From: an uncultured Sphingomonas sp. | GTDB lineage: Bacteria; Pseudomonadota; Alphaproteobacteria; Sphingomonadales; Sphingomonadaceae | Direction of reading: 5' to 3' | Length of the DNA: 31,996 bases | Assembly (NCBI RefSeq): GCF_936927845.1 | Contig: NZ_CAKZHV010000016.1 | Location: 1 to 31,996 of the forward strand | Part shown: positions 15,313 through 22,363 of the stretch, piece by piece | Position numbering within the stretch: the stretch's first letter is position 1 | Layout: every line of letters begins with the position of its first letter | Translations under genes and position numbers: made by a program | The notes under the pieces: model-generated | What the model was told of the DNA's origin: nothing | Seen by the model: only the letters and a program-made list of their open reading frames with translations | The model's database searches: none

Positions 15313-15582
15313 TCAACGGCCCATGCTCGCGATCACAGCGAACAGCTCGGCCGTGAACTTGGTCAGGAGCTCGGTCGCTGCGCTCCCGAAAATCACCAAA
15401 CATACGCCTAGCGCGATCAGCTTAGGCACGAAGCTCAGCGTCTGTTCGCTAATCGACGTCGCCGCCTGGATGATGCTGATTATCAGCCCGACGATCATCA
15501 TCGGCACGAGCAGCACCACGCAGATCAGGCCGGCCACGGCCAGCATCCTCCCCGTCTCGTCGAGCAGGATCGACTGATCCAT
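15313..15582 (-). CDS. fliQ: FliQ-like flagellar/type III export component, orphan
   Basis: The 89-residue protein has two membrane helices and the FliQ/SctS signature region: ISIIQAATSISEQTLSFVPK between the helices. FliQ is normally an inner-membrane subunit of the flagellar export gate with FliP and FliR. None of those genes is in this window; the neighbours are copD on one side and a copper storage gene on the other. It starts at the ATG at 15582 with a weak ribosome site. The upstream hairpin suggests it is separated from the copCD transcript, and I see no ECF-type promoter for it. It could be a relocated flagellar gene or a FliQ-like protein with a new role. Confidence 0.8.
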   Translation of the reverse strand: MDQSILLDETGRMLAVAGLICVVLLVPMMIVGLIISIIQAATSISEQTLSFVPKLIALGVCLVIFGSAATELLTKFTAELFAVIASMGR

Positions 15583-15600
15583 CAGGCGCGGCCCCGTGAA

Positions 15601-15630
15601 CGGCCGGGGACCGCGAGGGCTCCCCGGCCG
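15601..15630. terminator. perfect hairpin between copD and fliQ
   Basis: CGGCCGGGGA (15601-15610) and TCCCCGGCCG (15621-15630) are exact complements with a 10-base loop. It follows the copD stop codon by a few bases and precedes fliQ. No T-run is present, so termination strength is uncertain. Confidence 0.55.
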
Positions 15631-15634
15631 CGCA

Positions 15635-16561
15635 TCACATCGCCGATGCAGGCGGCGCGAGCGTCCCGAGCCAGGCGATCAGCCCGAGAACCGCGATGAC
15701 ACAGGCGGTTTCGATCGCCAGACTTGTCCGCAGCGCGCCGAGGGCGCCCTTGTGATCGTCCGCTGCGATCGACCGCTCGAATGCCGGCGTGAGCCGGAAG
15801 CGGTTGAGCGAGGCGAGCCCTAGCATGGCGACGAACAGCGCCAGCTTTGCGATCAGGAGCTGACCATAGAGCGTCGCAGGAAGCGTGGCGAGGTTGCCGA
15901 TCCCGACCAGCATCCAGCCATTGACCAGGCCGGTGACGAGGATCGTGCCGACCACAACCGTCCCGATCGCGCCGAACCCGTGCAGCGCGCGGTGCGTCAG
16001 CCCCAGATGCGCCGCGTCTACGCGCGCCGCGGGTCGGGAGACGAGCAGGAGCAGCCCCAGTAGTGCGCCAACCCAAGCGCTCGAGGCGATCAGATGGAGA
16101 ATGTCGACGATGAGGTGGACCCAGCCCATCACGGCTTCGTCCATCGCGCCGTGTCCGGTCCACGCCAGCGTTGCGAGTGCCACGGCCGAGCAGAGCGCGA
16201 CGATGCTCAGCCAGATGCCGCGCCCGCCCGCGACCAGCGCTGCCAGCGCCGCGAGGGCCACCATGACCATGCGCAGCTTCCATGCTGCTCCGATCGCAGA
16301 GCCGGTGAGCAGCGCGCCGACTGCTTCACGGTCGATCGGCCAGGCCGGCGTTCCGGCCATTGAGGAGGCCATCAGCACGACCCAGGCGCCTGAAAACAAC
16401 AGGCTCAGGCCAGCGCTGGCGATGAACCAGGGACGCAGCGCGAGCGCGTCGCCGCGCTCGCGCGCCCGCAGCCCATAAAGGCTGAATGCGGCAAGGCCGA
16501 ACAGCGCAGCCAGCGTCACGTAGAGCGCGAAGCGGACGCCGATAAGCGACCAGTCCCCCAT
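15635..16561 (-). CDS. copD: copper resistance membrane protein CopD
   Basis: The 308-residue protein has about eight hydrophobic helices and the CopD-family region around helices 4-6 (TGHGAMDEAVMGWVHLIVD, then HLIASSAWVGALLGL) with conserved histidines. CopD works with periplasmic CopC to move copper across the inner membrane. The gene follows copC by only four bases and shares its ECF-type promoter. A perfect hairpin follows its stop. Length and topology are normal for the family. Confidence 0.9.
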   Translation of the reverse strand: MGDWSLIGVRFALYVTLAALFGLAAFSLYGLRARERGDALALRPWFIASAGLSLLFSGAWVVLMASSMAGTPAWPIDREAVGALLTGSAIGAAWKLRMVMVALAALAALVAGGRGIWLSIVALCSAVALATLAWTGHGAMDEAVMGWVHLIVDILHLIASSAWVGALLGLLLLVSRPAARVDAAHLGLTHRALHGFGAIGTVVVGTILVTGLVNGWMLVGIGNLATLPATLYGQLLIAKLALFVAMLGLASLNRFRLTPAFERSIAADDHKGALGALRTSLAIETACVIAVLGLIAWLGTLAPPASAM

Positions 16562-16565
16562 CGCC

Positions 16566-16934
16566 TCACTTCACCGCGAAGACGTAGGTTCCTGCGACCT
16601 TGTGGGTGTCGGTCGAGACGACATTCCACGCGACGCTATACCGACCCGATGGGAGCGGCGATTTCGGGGTGATGACGAGGGTCCGGCCATCGGACGAGAG
16701 CGCGGAGGCGCTGGCCATCTTCATGGCTGCCATGCCGGGCATCGCTGCCATCGTGAGATCGGCCTTGGAGAAGGCTGGCATCAGCTTCTCGCTGAAATGA
16801 AGTTCGATACGAGCGGGCTTCGCGACCGTCGCATTGGCGGCCGGCGATGCCGACACCAGCTTAGGATGGGCGTTCGCCGTTCCGGCGAACATGACGAGAG
16901 CGGCAGCAGCAGTCAGAACGGATAGGCGGCGCAT
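16566..16934 (-). CDS. copC: periplasmic copper-binding protein CopC
   Basis: The ATG at 16934 gives 122 residues with a signal peptide ending ANA-HPKL. The frame is open further upstream, but that part overlaps the promoter. The mature N-terminal His (HPKLVSASPA) is the Cu(II) ligand of CopC. A methionine-rich segment (TMAAMPGMAAMKMAS) gives a Cu(I) site, and DTHKVAGTYVF carries the second conserved His. The family binds copper in the periplasm and passes it to CopD. It leads the copC-copD operon and diverges from the cnrY-like gene. Confidence 0.92.
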   Translation of the reverse strand: MRRLSVLTAAAALVMFAGTANAHPKLVSASPAANATVAKPARIELHFSEKLMPAFSKADLTMAAMPGMAAMKMASASALSSDGRTLVITPKSPLPSGRYSVAWNVVSTDTHKVAGTYVFAVK

Positions 16935-16968
16935 AGGGGGCCTTTCGACAGGAGGGTTCCTGTCCTTC

Positions 16969-16996
16969 ATTACGCGCCCCGATCGACCACCCCTCA
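16969..16996 (-). promoter_or_regulatory. candidate ECF-sigma promoter of copC-copD
   Basis: On the minus strand TGAGGGGT (16996-16989), 13 nt, GCGTAAT (16975-16969). Downstream, in the leader, GACAGGA-ACCC-TCCTGTC forms a perfect 7-bp hairpin (16964-16947). It is back-to-back with the site for the cnrYXH-like cassette at 17007-17034. Confidence 0.75.
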
Positions 16997-17006
16997 CGGA
17001 TGGATT

Positions 17007-17034
17007 TGAGGGATGGGCGCGTCGCTTGCGTAAT
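17007..17034 (+). promoter_or_regulatory. candidate ECF-sigma promoter of the cnrYXH-like cassette (autoregulation)
   Basis: TGAGGGAT (17007-17014), 13 nt, GCGTAAT (17028-17034), 18 bp before the start codon of the first gene. A copy in front of the sigma factor operon itself would give positive autoregulation, as is usual for ECF sigma factors. Confidence 0.78.
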
Positions 17035-17052
17035 CCATGCTAGAGGGGTGGA

Positions 17053-17331
17053 GTGAACGACATGGACCTCGACGCAGTATTGATGAGGCTGGCGCAAGCA
17101 CCCGTGCCCGCGAGCCTTGATGGCATGGAAGATCGCGTGCTGGCGCGGGTCGCCGCACGTCCAGCGGCGCGCGCCGGCTTAGGCGTTGGGGCAATGACGA
17201 TCGCTGCGGCGCTCGTCATGGGCATCTTCGGTGCCGGTGTGCCCGCGAAGGAAGCCAGCGCGGCTTCGCTATCGCCCTTGGGGCCGGTGTCGCCGCTCGC
17301 GCCCTCCACGCTGCTCGTCGGCGTGCAATGA
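17053..17331 (+). CDS. cnrY: CnrY-like membrane-bound anti-sigma factor
   Basis: The 92-residue protein starts at a GTG after AGAGGGG; an ATG three codons in is the alternative. It has a short cytoplasmic N-terminal half (LDAVLMRLAQAPVPASLDGME), one membrane helix (about residues 45-67) and a short periplasmic tail. Size, topology and position in front of a CnrX-like sensor and an ECF sigma match CnrY, whose N-terminal segment holds the sigma factor at the membrane. Sequence similarity in such short proteins is weak, so the call leans on gene order. Its stop overlaps the next start (ATGA). Confidence 0.7.
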   Translation: MNDMDLDAVLMRLAQAPVPASLDGMEDRVLARVAARPAARAGLGVGAMTIAAALVMGIFGAGVPAKEASAASLSPLGPVSPLAPSTLLVGVQ

Positions 17332-17768
17332 GCGGCCGCATCCGCCTTCTGCTTGGCATTGTCGCGTGCTTCATCGCCGCGATCATCGGTGTGTTCGTGG
17401 GGCGGGCGCTACTTCCGCCACGTGCCCAGCCCGGCTCGGAGCTGCACGACGTGCTGCATCATAAGCTGGCGCTGGACGCCAACCAGGAAGCGCGACTTGA
17501 AGTGCTGGAGCAGCGTTTCGCCGTGCAGCGGCGCGCATTCGAGCTGGAATTGCGGGCGAACAATGCCCGGCTCGCTGAAGCGATCGAGGCCGAGCATGGC
17601 AACGGGCCGCGCGTCGCCGCAGCGGTCGACCAGAGCCACGCCGTCATGGGCGAGCTCCAGAAAGCGACGCTGGCGCACATCTTCGCCATGCGCCAGCTCT
17701 TGCGGCCCAATCAGACCGGCCAGTTCGATCAGGCCGTGGTGAAGGCGCTCACCGACGACGCACGTTGA
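17328..17768 (+). CDS. cnrX: CnrX-like periplasmic metal sensor
   Basis: The 146-residue protein has an N-terminal membrane anchor (residues 6-30) and a helical-hairpin periplasmic domain of the CnrX/ZraP/Spy type. The five residues that bind Co/Ni in CnrX (H42, H46, E63, H119, M123) all have counterparts here at a constant offset of minus two: H40, H44, E61, H117 and M121 (in ELHDVLHH, LEQR and AHIFAM). This is strong support for a metal-sensing role that releases the sigma factor from the anti-sigma. The gene overlaps the cnrY-like gene by four bases, and the sigma gene follows after 10 bp. The effector metal here is unknown; the target genes suggest copper or silver. Confidence 0.82.
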   Translation: MSGRIRLLLGIVACFIAAIIGVFVGRALLPPRAQPGSELHDVLHHKLALDANQEARLEVLEQRFAVQRRAFELELRANNARLAEAIEAEHGNGPRVAAAVDQSHAVMGELQKATLAHIFAMRQLLRPNQTGQFDQAVVKALTDDAR

Positions 17769-17778
17769 GGTTCGGCGC

Positions 17779-18348
17779 GTGAGCCTCGACTGGACCACGC
17801 TTACGGACGGCGAGCTGGCGACCCTCAGCATCGCCGGGCGCGAAGCCGCCTTCGCCGAGATCATGCGCCGCCATCGGCAGTCAATCTTCCGCATGGTGCG
17901 CGCGTGCGTCGGCGAGGCCGACGAGGCGCTGGACCTTCTGCAGGAGACCTTCGTCGCGGCGCATCAGGCCCTGCCCCGCTACGACGGCGATCGATCGATG
18001 CGCGCGTGGCTATCGACGATCGCGATCAACAAGTGCCGCGATTGGGGGCGCAAGCGCACCGTGCGGCGCTTTCTGGCGTTCGCCGCACCGATCGGCGCGG
18101 AAGCCGAAGCCATTGCAGACGACCAGGTGGCGATCGACGACGCGACGGGCGACCGACAGGAACTCGACCGCGTGACGCGCGCCATTGCGGGCTTGCCGAC
18201 CGCATTGAAGGAATCCTTGGTGCTGCGCACGATCGAGGGGTTGAGCCAGGCTGAAACCGCGGCAGTGTTGTCGATCAGCGAAAAGGCGGTAGAAACCCGC
18301 CTCTATCGCGCGCGATCGAAGTTGCTGGAGCGATTGGGCGGGCGCTGA
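17779..18348 (+). CDS. cnrH: ECF-family RNA polymerase sigma factor, CnrH-like
   Basis: The 189-residue protein starts at a GTG 10 bp after the sensor gene. It has sigma region 2 (SIFRMVRACVGEADEALDLL, then SMRAWLSTIAINKCRDWGRK) and region 4 (IAGLPTALKESLVLRTIEG, then AETAAVLSISEKAVETRLYRAR), with no region 3, as in ECF sigma factors. With the two upstream genes it forms an anti-sigma, sensor and sigma trio ordered as in cnrYXH/nccYXH. The -35 of the copA promoter overlaps its own stop codon. It is the obvious candidate to read the six-copy promoter motif in this block. Confidence 0.88.
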   Translation: MSLDWTTLTDGELATLSIAGREAAFAEIMRRHRQSIFRMVRACVGEADEALDLLQETFVAAHQALPRYDGDRSMRAWLSTIAINKCRDWGRKRTVRRFLAFAAPIGAEAEAIADDQVAIDDATGDRQELDRVTRAIAGLPTALKESLVLRTIEGLSQAETAAVLSISEKAVETRLYRARSKLLERLGGR

Positions 18349-18373
18349 GGGATAGCGCCCTGAGCTGCGTATC
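18346..18373 (+). promoter_or_regulatory. candidate ECF-sigma promoter of copA-copB
   Basis: TGAGGGAT (18346-18353), 13 nt, GCGTATC (18367-18373). The TGA in the -35 is the stop codon of the sigma factor gene, so the copA promoter begins exactly where cnrH ends. Confidence 0.78.
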
Positions 18374-18407
18374 AAGGCTAGAGGGACACTCCCGTTCGAG
18401 AGCCTTG
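18373..18407 (+). repeat. nested hairpin in the copA leader
   Basis: CAAGGCT (18373-18379) pairs with AGCCTTG (18401-18407), and inside it GGGA (18383-18386) pairs with TCCC (18390-18393). The structure lies between the ECF-type -10 and the ribosome site GAGGA of copA. It may affect message stability or translation. Confidence 0.45.
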
Positions 18408-18415
18408 AGGACCGT

Positions 18416-20449
18416 ATGAGCCGCACTATCGATCGCCGCCAGATGCTTCGCGGCGCCGCCCTTGCTGGCGGTGGCATGGCGCTGACCGCCTATATGCCCG
18501 CGTGGGCGCAGCCTGTCTCGGGCGGGATCGTCAAACCGCTGCCGACCGTCTCGGGCACTGACATCGCGCTGACGATCGACAGTTTCAGACTTCCCGTCGA
18601 CGGCAAGTCGACGCCCGCAATCGGCGTCAACGGCACGGTGCCGGCCCCTCTCATTCGCTTGAAGGAGGGGCAAAAGGTCCGCCTCTCCGTCACCAACAAT
18701 CTCGACGAGGACAGTTCGATCCACTGGCATGGGCTGCTCGTGCCGTTCGCGATGGACGGCGTGCCCGGCATCAGCTTCCCCGGCATCAAGGCGCGCTCGA
18801 CCTTCATCTACGAGTTCCCGATCATCCAGTCGGGCACCTACTGGTATCACAGCCATTCCGGCGAGCAGGAGCAGGGCGGACTTTACGGGCCGATCGTGAT
18901 CGACCCGGCCGGTGCCGATCCGATCGCGTTCGACCGCGAGCATGTGATCGTGCTGTCCGACCACAGCCAGATGACCGGCGAGCAGATTTTCCGGAAGCTG
19001 AAGCAGATGGGCGGCGCCTATTTCAACTATCAGCGGCCGACCCTCGCGGGCTTGCTCGCGGGTCGGGAAATGCCGCTCAAGGACCGGATCGAGTGGGGAA
19101 AGATGCGAATGGACCCCGCCGACATCGCCGACGTCACCGGCTCGACCTATACCTTCCTGGTCAACGGCTACGGGCCGTATGACAACTGGACGGGGCTGTT
19201 CAAGCCGGGCGAGCGGGTCCGCTTGCGGATCATCAACGCCGCGGCGCAGACCAACTTCAACGTCCGCATCCCCGACCTGCCGATGACCGTCGTGCAGGCC
19301 GATGGGCAGAATGTCCGTCCGGTGAAGATCGACGAGTTCCAGATCGGCGTTGCCGAGACGTTCGACGTGATCGTGACGCCCGAGGACCGGGCCTACAGCT
19401 TCGTCTCCGAGGCTATCGATCGCTCCGGCATGGGCCGGGCGACGCTCGCCCCGCGTGAGGGGATGGTCGCCCCGGTCCCGCCGCTTCGTCCGCGCACGCT
19501 GCTGACCATGACCGATATGGGCATGGACATGGGGAGCATGGGCGGGATGCAGGGCATGTCCGGCATGAAGGACGAGAGCCCGGTCGCCACGCGCGGGCCG
19601 GACCCCACCTTGATGCAGAACGCCTCGCGCAATCTTTGGAAGCTGACGGGCTGGAAGGGGCCGACCGATCACGGGACGGTCGCGGCAGGCGCAGCGATGG
19701 CGGGCATGTCCGGCATGTCGGGCATGGACCACAGCCAGATGGGCGGCGCTGTAATGCCCGGGATGGACCATAGCCAAATGGCAGCGGGCGGTGCTGGCAT
19801 GGCCGGCATGGACCATAGTGCCATGTCGGGCGGATCGGGCCAGGCTGGCGGCATGGCCGGGATGGACCACGGGTCGGGTGGCGGCATGAACATGAACATG
19901 CGCGACCCGAAGAATGCGCCGGGCGTGAAGATGGGGCCGGGCGTGCAGACCATCTCCCCGATGCCGAAGGACCGTAGCGGTGAACCGCCCCAGGGTCTGG
20001 GGGGCCTGGATCACCGCGTCCTCACCTATCGCGACCTCGTTTCGCTCGCGCCCAACCCCGACGTGCGCGCGCCGTCGCGTCAGTTCGAGATCCATCTGAC
20101 CGGTAACATGGAGCGCTACATGTGGGGCTTCGACGGGCAGAAGCTGAGCGATCCCGCCGACCCCATCCCGTTCCGCAAAGGCGAGCGGGCGCGGGTGACG
20201 TTGGTCAACGATACGATGATGCCGCACCCCATCCATCTCCACGGCCATTTCTTCGAGCTGGTGACGGGGCACGGCAATCATGCGCCGCGCAAGCACACCG
20301 TCAACGTGCCGCCTGGAGGCAAGATGACCTTTGATCTGACCGCCGATGCACCCGGCGATTGGGCGTTCCACTGTCACAATCTCTACCACATGACCGCAGG
20401 CATGATGCGCGTCGTCACCGTTCGCCCGTTCGCGGGAGAGGCGGCATGA
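18416..20449 (+). CDS. copA: multicopper oxidase CopA (copper resistance system)
   Basis: The 677-residue protein has a twin-arginine signal (IDRRQMLRGAAL) and is exported folded. All copper-site motifs of a multicopper oxidase are present: HWHG and WYHSHSGEQ near the N-terminus, HPIHLHGHFF, and HCHNLYHMTAGM at the C-terminus. Between about residues 365 and 500 lies a Met/His-rich insertion with several GMDHSQM-like repeats that can bind further Cu(I). The enzyme oxidises Cu(I) to Cu(II) in the periplasm. The gene follows the sigma factor gene and is preceded by an ECF-type promoter and leader hairpin. Its stop overlaps the copB start (ATGA). Confidence 0.94.
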   Translation: MSRTIDRRQMLRGAALAGGGMALTAYMPAWAQPVSGGIVKPLPTVSGTDIALTIDSFRLPVDGKSTPAIGVNGTVPAPLIRLKEGQKVRLSVTNNLDEDSSIHWHGLLVPFAMDGVPGISFPGIKARSTFIYEFPIIQSGTYWYHSHSGEQEQGGLYGPIVIDPAGADPIAFDREHVIVLSDHSQMTGEQIFRKLKQMGGAYFNYQRPTLAGLLAGREMPLKDRIEWGKMRMDPADIADVTGSTYTFLVNGYGPYDNWTGLFKPGERVRLRIINAAAQTNFNVRIPDLPMTVVQADGQNVRPVKIDEFQIGVAETFDVIVTPEDRAYSFVSEAIDRSGMGRATLAPREGMVAPVPPLRPRTLLTMTDMGMDMGSMGGMQGMSGMKDESPVATRGPDPTLMQNASRNLWKLTGWKGPTDHGTVAAGAAMAGMSGMSGMDHSQMGGAVMPGMDHSQMAAGGAGMAGMDHSAMSGGSGQAGGMAGMDHGSGGGMNMNMRDPKNAPGVKMGPGVQTISPMPKDRSGEPPQGLGGLDHRVLTYRDLVSLAPNPDVRAPSRQFEIHLTGNMERYMWGFDGQKLSDPADPIPFRKGERARVTLVNDTMMPHPIHLHGHFFELVTGHGNHAPRKHTVNVPPGGKMTFDLTADAPGDWAFHCHNLYHMTAGMMRVVTVRPFAGEAA

Positions 20450-21738
20450 ACCGGCTGACCGCGGCGCTCGCCGCCACCACCATGCTCGGCATCGCCGGTC
20501 CTGTCGCCGCTCAGTCGATGCAGGGCATGGATCATTCGGCAATGCCGGGCATGACCATGCCGATGCCTGCGAAAAAGAAGCCGGTGGTGAAGCCCACGGC
20601 CAAAGGCAAGCCGGCCAAGACTAGGTCAGCTCCTGCGAGGCGACCATCAGCTTCGACGACGAAACGCCGCGCCGCGCCAACGGCCGGCATGAATGGTATG
20701 GATCACGGGACCATGCCGGGCATGGATCACTCGTCTATGCCCGGCATGGACCATGCGGCTCCGCAGGGCTCACAGCAGGGCATGGAAGCCATGCCGGGGA
20801 TGCAGATGCCCGGAAACGGCCAAACGGTCCCTCAGGGCTCCCAGCAGCCGATGCAGGGCATGGACCATTCGGCGATGCCGGGGATGACCATGCCAGCCGA
20901 CCAGCACAGCGGCCACGACATGCAGGGCATGTCGGGAATGGCCGGAATGCCAGGCATGGCGGCCGATGGGGTGCAGCAGACTGGCACCGCGCTTCCCGCA
21001 GGAAACGCCCCCGCCCCGCCCCTGCCGACCGACCATGCGGCCGACAGCGTTTACGGCGCGGACGCGATGGCGATGGGTCGCCATCACCTTCAGCAGCATC
21101 ACGGCGGTCAAAACTTCAGCCAGGTGCTATTGAACCTCGCTGAGTATCAATTCCGCAACGGTCGTGACGGCTATCGCTGGGATGGCGAGGCGTGGTTCGG
21201 GGGTGACATCAACCGCCTCTTCATCAAGTCTGAGGGCGAGGGAGCCTTCCGCGAGGGCATCGAGAGCGCCGAGGTGCAGGCGCTCTATAGCCGGACCATT
21301 GGCCCTTATTTCAATCTACAAGCGGGTGTCCGCCAGGATTTGGGGCCGTCCCCGAAACGCACCTATGCGACCGTCGGGCTGGAGGGGCTGGCACCGGGCT
21401 TCTTCGAGCTAGAGGGCGCGGTATTCCTGTCCAACAAGGGCGACCTGCTAGGGCGGCTTGAGGGCTATTACGACCAGCGCATCACCCAGCGGCTGATCCT
21501 GCAACCGCGCGCCGAGCTCAATTTCGCTGCGCAGGACGTGCCGGAAAACCGGATCGGATCGGGCCTATCCAACGCCGAGCTTGGATTGCGGCTGCGTTAT
21601 GAGATCCGGCGCGAGTTCGCCCCCTATGTCGGCGTGTCATGGGATCGCCGCTTCGGCGACACCGCCCGCTACGCGCGCGCCGATGGGGATCGCGCAACGT
21701 CCAAGAGCATCGTCGCCGGCGTTCGTGTCTGGTTCTGA
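20446..21738 (+). CDS. copB: outer membrane copper resistance protein CopB
   Basis: The ATG at 20446 overlaps the copA stop (ATGA) and gives 430 residues. A signal peptide ends at VAAQ. The first half is a low-complexity Met/His-rich region (GMDHSAMPGM-type repeats up to about residue 185). The second half is the CopB beta-barrel domain (LLNLAEYQFRNGRDGYRWD through to a C-terminal VRVWF, typical of outer membrane barrels). CopB works with CopA in binding or passing copper at the outer membrane. The repeat region is long, and parts are near-identical at DNA level. Confidence 0.92.
   Translation: MNRLTAALAATTMLGIAGPVAAQSMQGMDHSAMPGMTMPMPAKKKPVVKPTAKGKPAKTRSAPARRPSASTTKRRAAPTAGMNGMDHGTMPGMDHSSMPGMDHAAPQGSQQGMEAMPGMQMPGNGQTVPQGSQQPMQGMDHSAMPGMTMPADQHSGHDMQGMSGMAGMPGMAADGVQQTGTALPAGNAPAPPLPTDHAADSVYGADAMAMGRHHLQQHHGGQNFSQVLLNLAEYQFRNGRDGYRWDGEAWFGGDINRLFIKSEGEGAFREGIESAEVQALYSRTIGPYFNLQAGVRQDLGPSPKRTYATVGLEGLAPGFFELEGAVFLSNKGDLLGRLEGYYDQRITQRLILQPRAELNFAAQDVPENRIGSGLSNAELGLRLRYEIRREFAPYVGVSWDRRFGDTARYARADGDRATSKSIVAGVRVWF
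20518..20894 (+). repeat. near-identical 44-bp direct repeats in the Met-rich part of copB
   Basis: Positions 20518-20561 and 20851-20894 encode the same peptide MQGMDHSAMPGMTM and differ at three bases, all in third codon positions. Shorter related units (GMDHGTMPG, GMDHSSMPG) lie between them. The pattern suggests expansion by internal duplication, followed by synonymous drift. Confidence 0.8.
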
Positions 21739-21753
21739 TCGATGGAGGAACAG

Positions 21754-22338
21754 ATGGCTCAAGACGGCAGGCGCTCGATAAGGCAGCACTTCCCGAGCCT
21801 GCCGTTCGTAGGCGCCCTGGCGATCGTCCTGGCGCTGGGCGCAGCCGCGTTTATCTACCTTGGCGTGTATAACATCGCGGCCGACGAACCGCACACGCCG
21901 GCGGTCTATTCAATGCTCGAACGCCTGCGCGATCGGTCGATTGAGGCACGCGCGCGCGGCATAACACCCCCGGCCGATCTGGCATCGGCGCAGCGCGTGT
22001 CAGTCGGCGCGGGCCTTTACGGAGAAATGTGTTCCGGTTGCCATCTCGGCCCCGGCGTCGAGAAATCCGAGATGAGCCAGGGCCTCTATCCACAGGCGCC
22101 GGAACTCGCGCGCGCTCAAGATCTCACCCCCGCCCAGCAATTCTGGATCATCAAGCACGGGGTGAAGCTCAGCGCCATGCCGGCATGGGGCAAGACGCAT
22201 CCCGACCCCCTAATTTGGAATATGGTCGCGTTCGTCCGCAAGCTCCCCGGCATGACGCCCGAACAGTATAAGGCACTGGTCGCGAGCGCCCCGGCCGATC
22301 ACGACGAGATGATGAAGGACATGCCGGGTATGAAGTGA
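21754..22338 (+). CDS. membrane-anchored c-type cytochrome
   Basis: The ATG at 21754 follows GGAGGA at ideal spacing; an ATG four codons earlier is inside the ribosome site. The 194-residue protein has one N-terminal membrane helix (about residues 17-38), then a periplasmic cytochrome c domain with haem motif CSGCH (93-97) and a likely methionine ligand in LSAMPAWGKTH. The tail is Met/Asp-rich (HDEMMKDMPGMK). Its place directly after copB in the copA operon suggests that it passes electrons to or from the copper oxidation step. That partnership is inferred. Confidence 0.85.
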   Translation: MAQDGRRSIRQHFPSLPFVGALAIVLALGAAAFIYLGVYNIAADEPHTPAVYSMLERLRDRSIEARARGITPPADLASAQRVSVGAGLYGEMCSGCHLGPGVEKSEMSQGLYPQAPELARAQDLTPAQQFWIIKHGVKLSAMPAWGKTHPDPLIWNMVAFVRKLPGMTPEQYKALVASAPADHDEMMKDMPGMK

Positions 22339-22363
22339 CCCCGGCGACGAGGTTGAGGGAGGA

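Noticed and set aside
18275..20542. 755-codon minus-strand open frame covering copA
   Set aside because: It mirrors the codon structure of the multicopper oxidase. The product is His/Arg-rich with no recognisable domain, and copA has all catalytic motifs.
20518..20960. Tandem repeats in copB considered as a CRISPR-like array
   Set aside because: The repeats are in frame, encode Met/His-rich protein and lack regular unique spacers.
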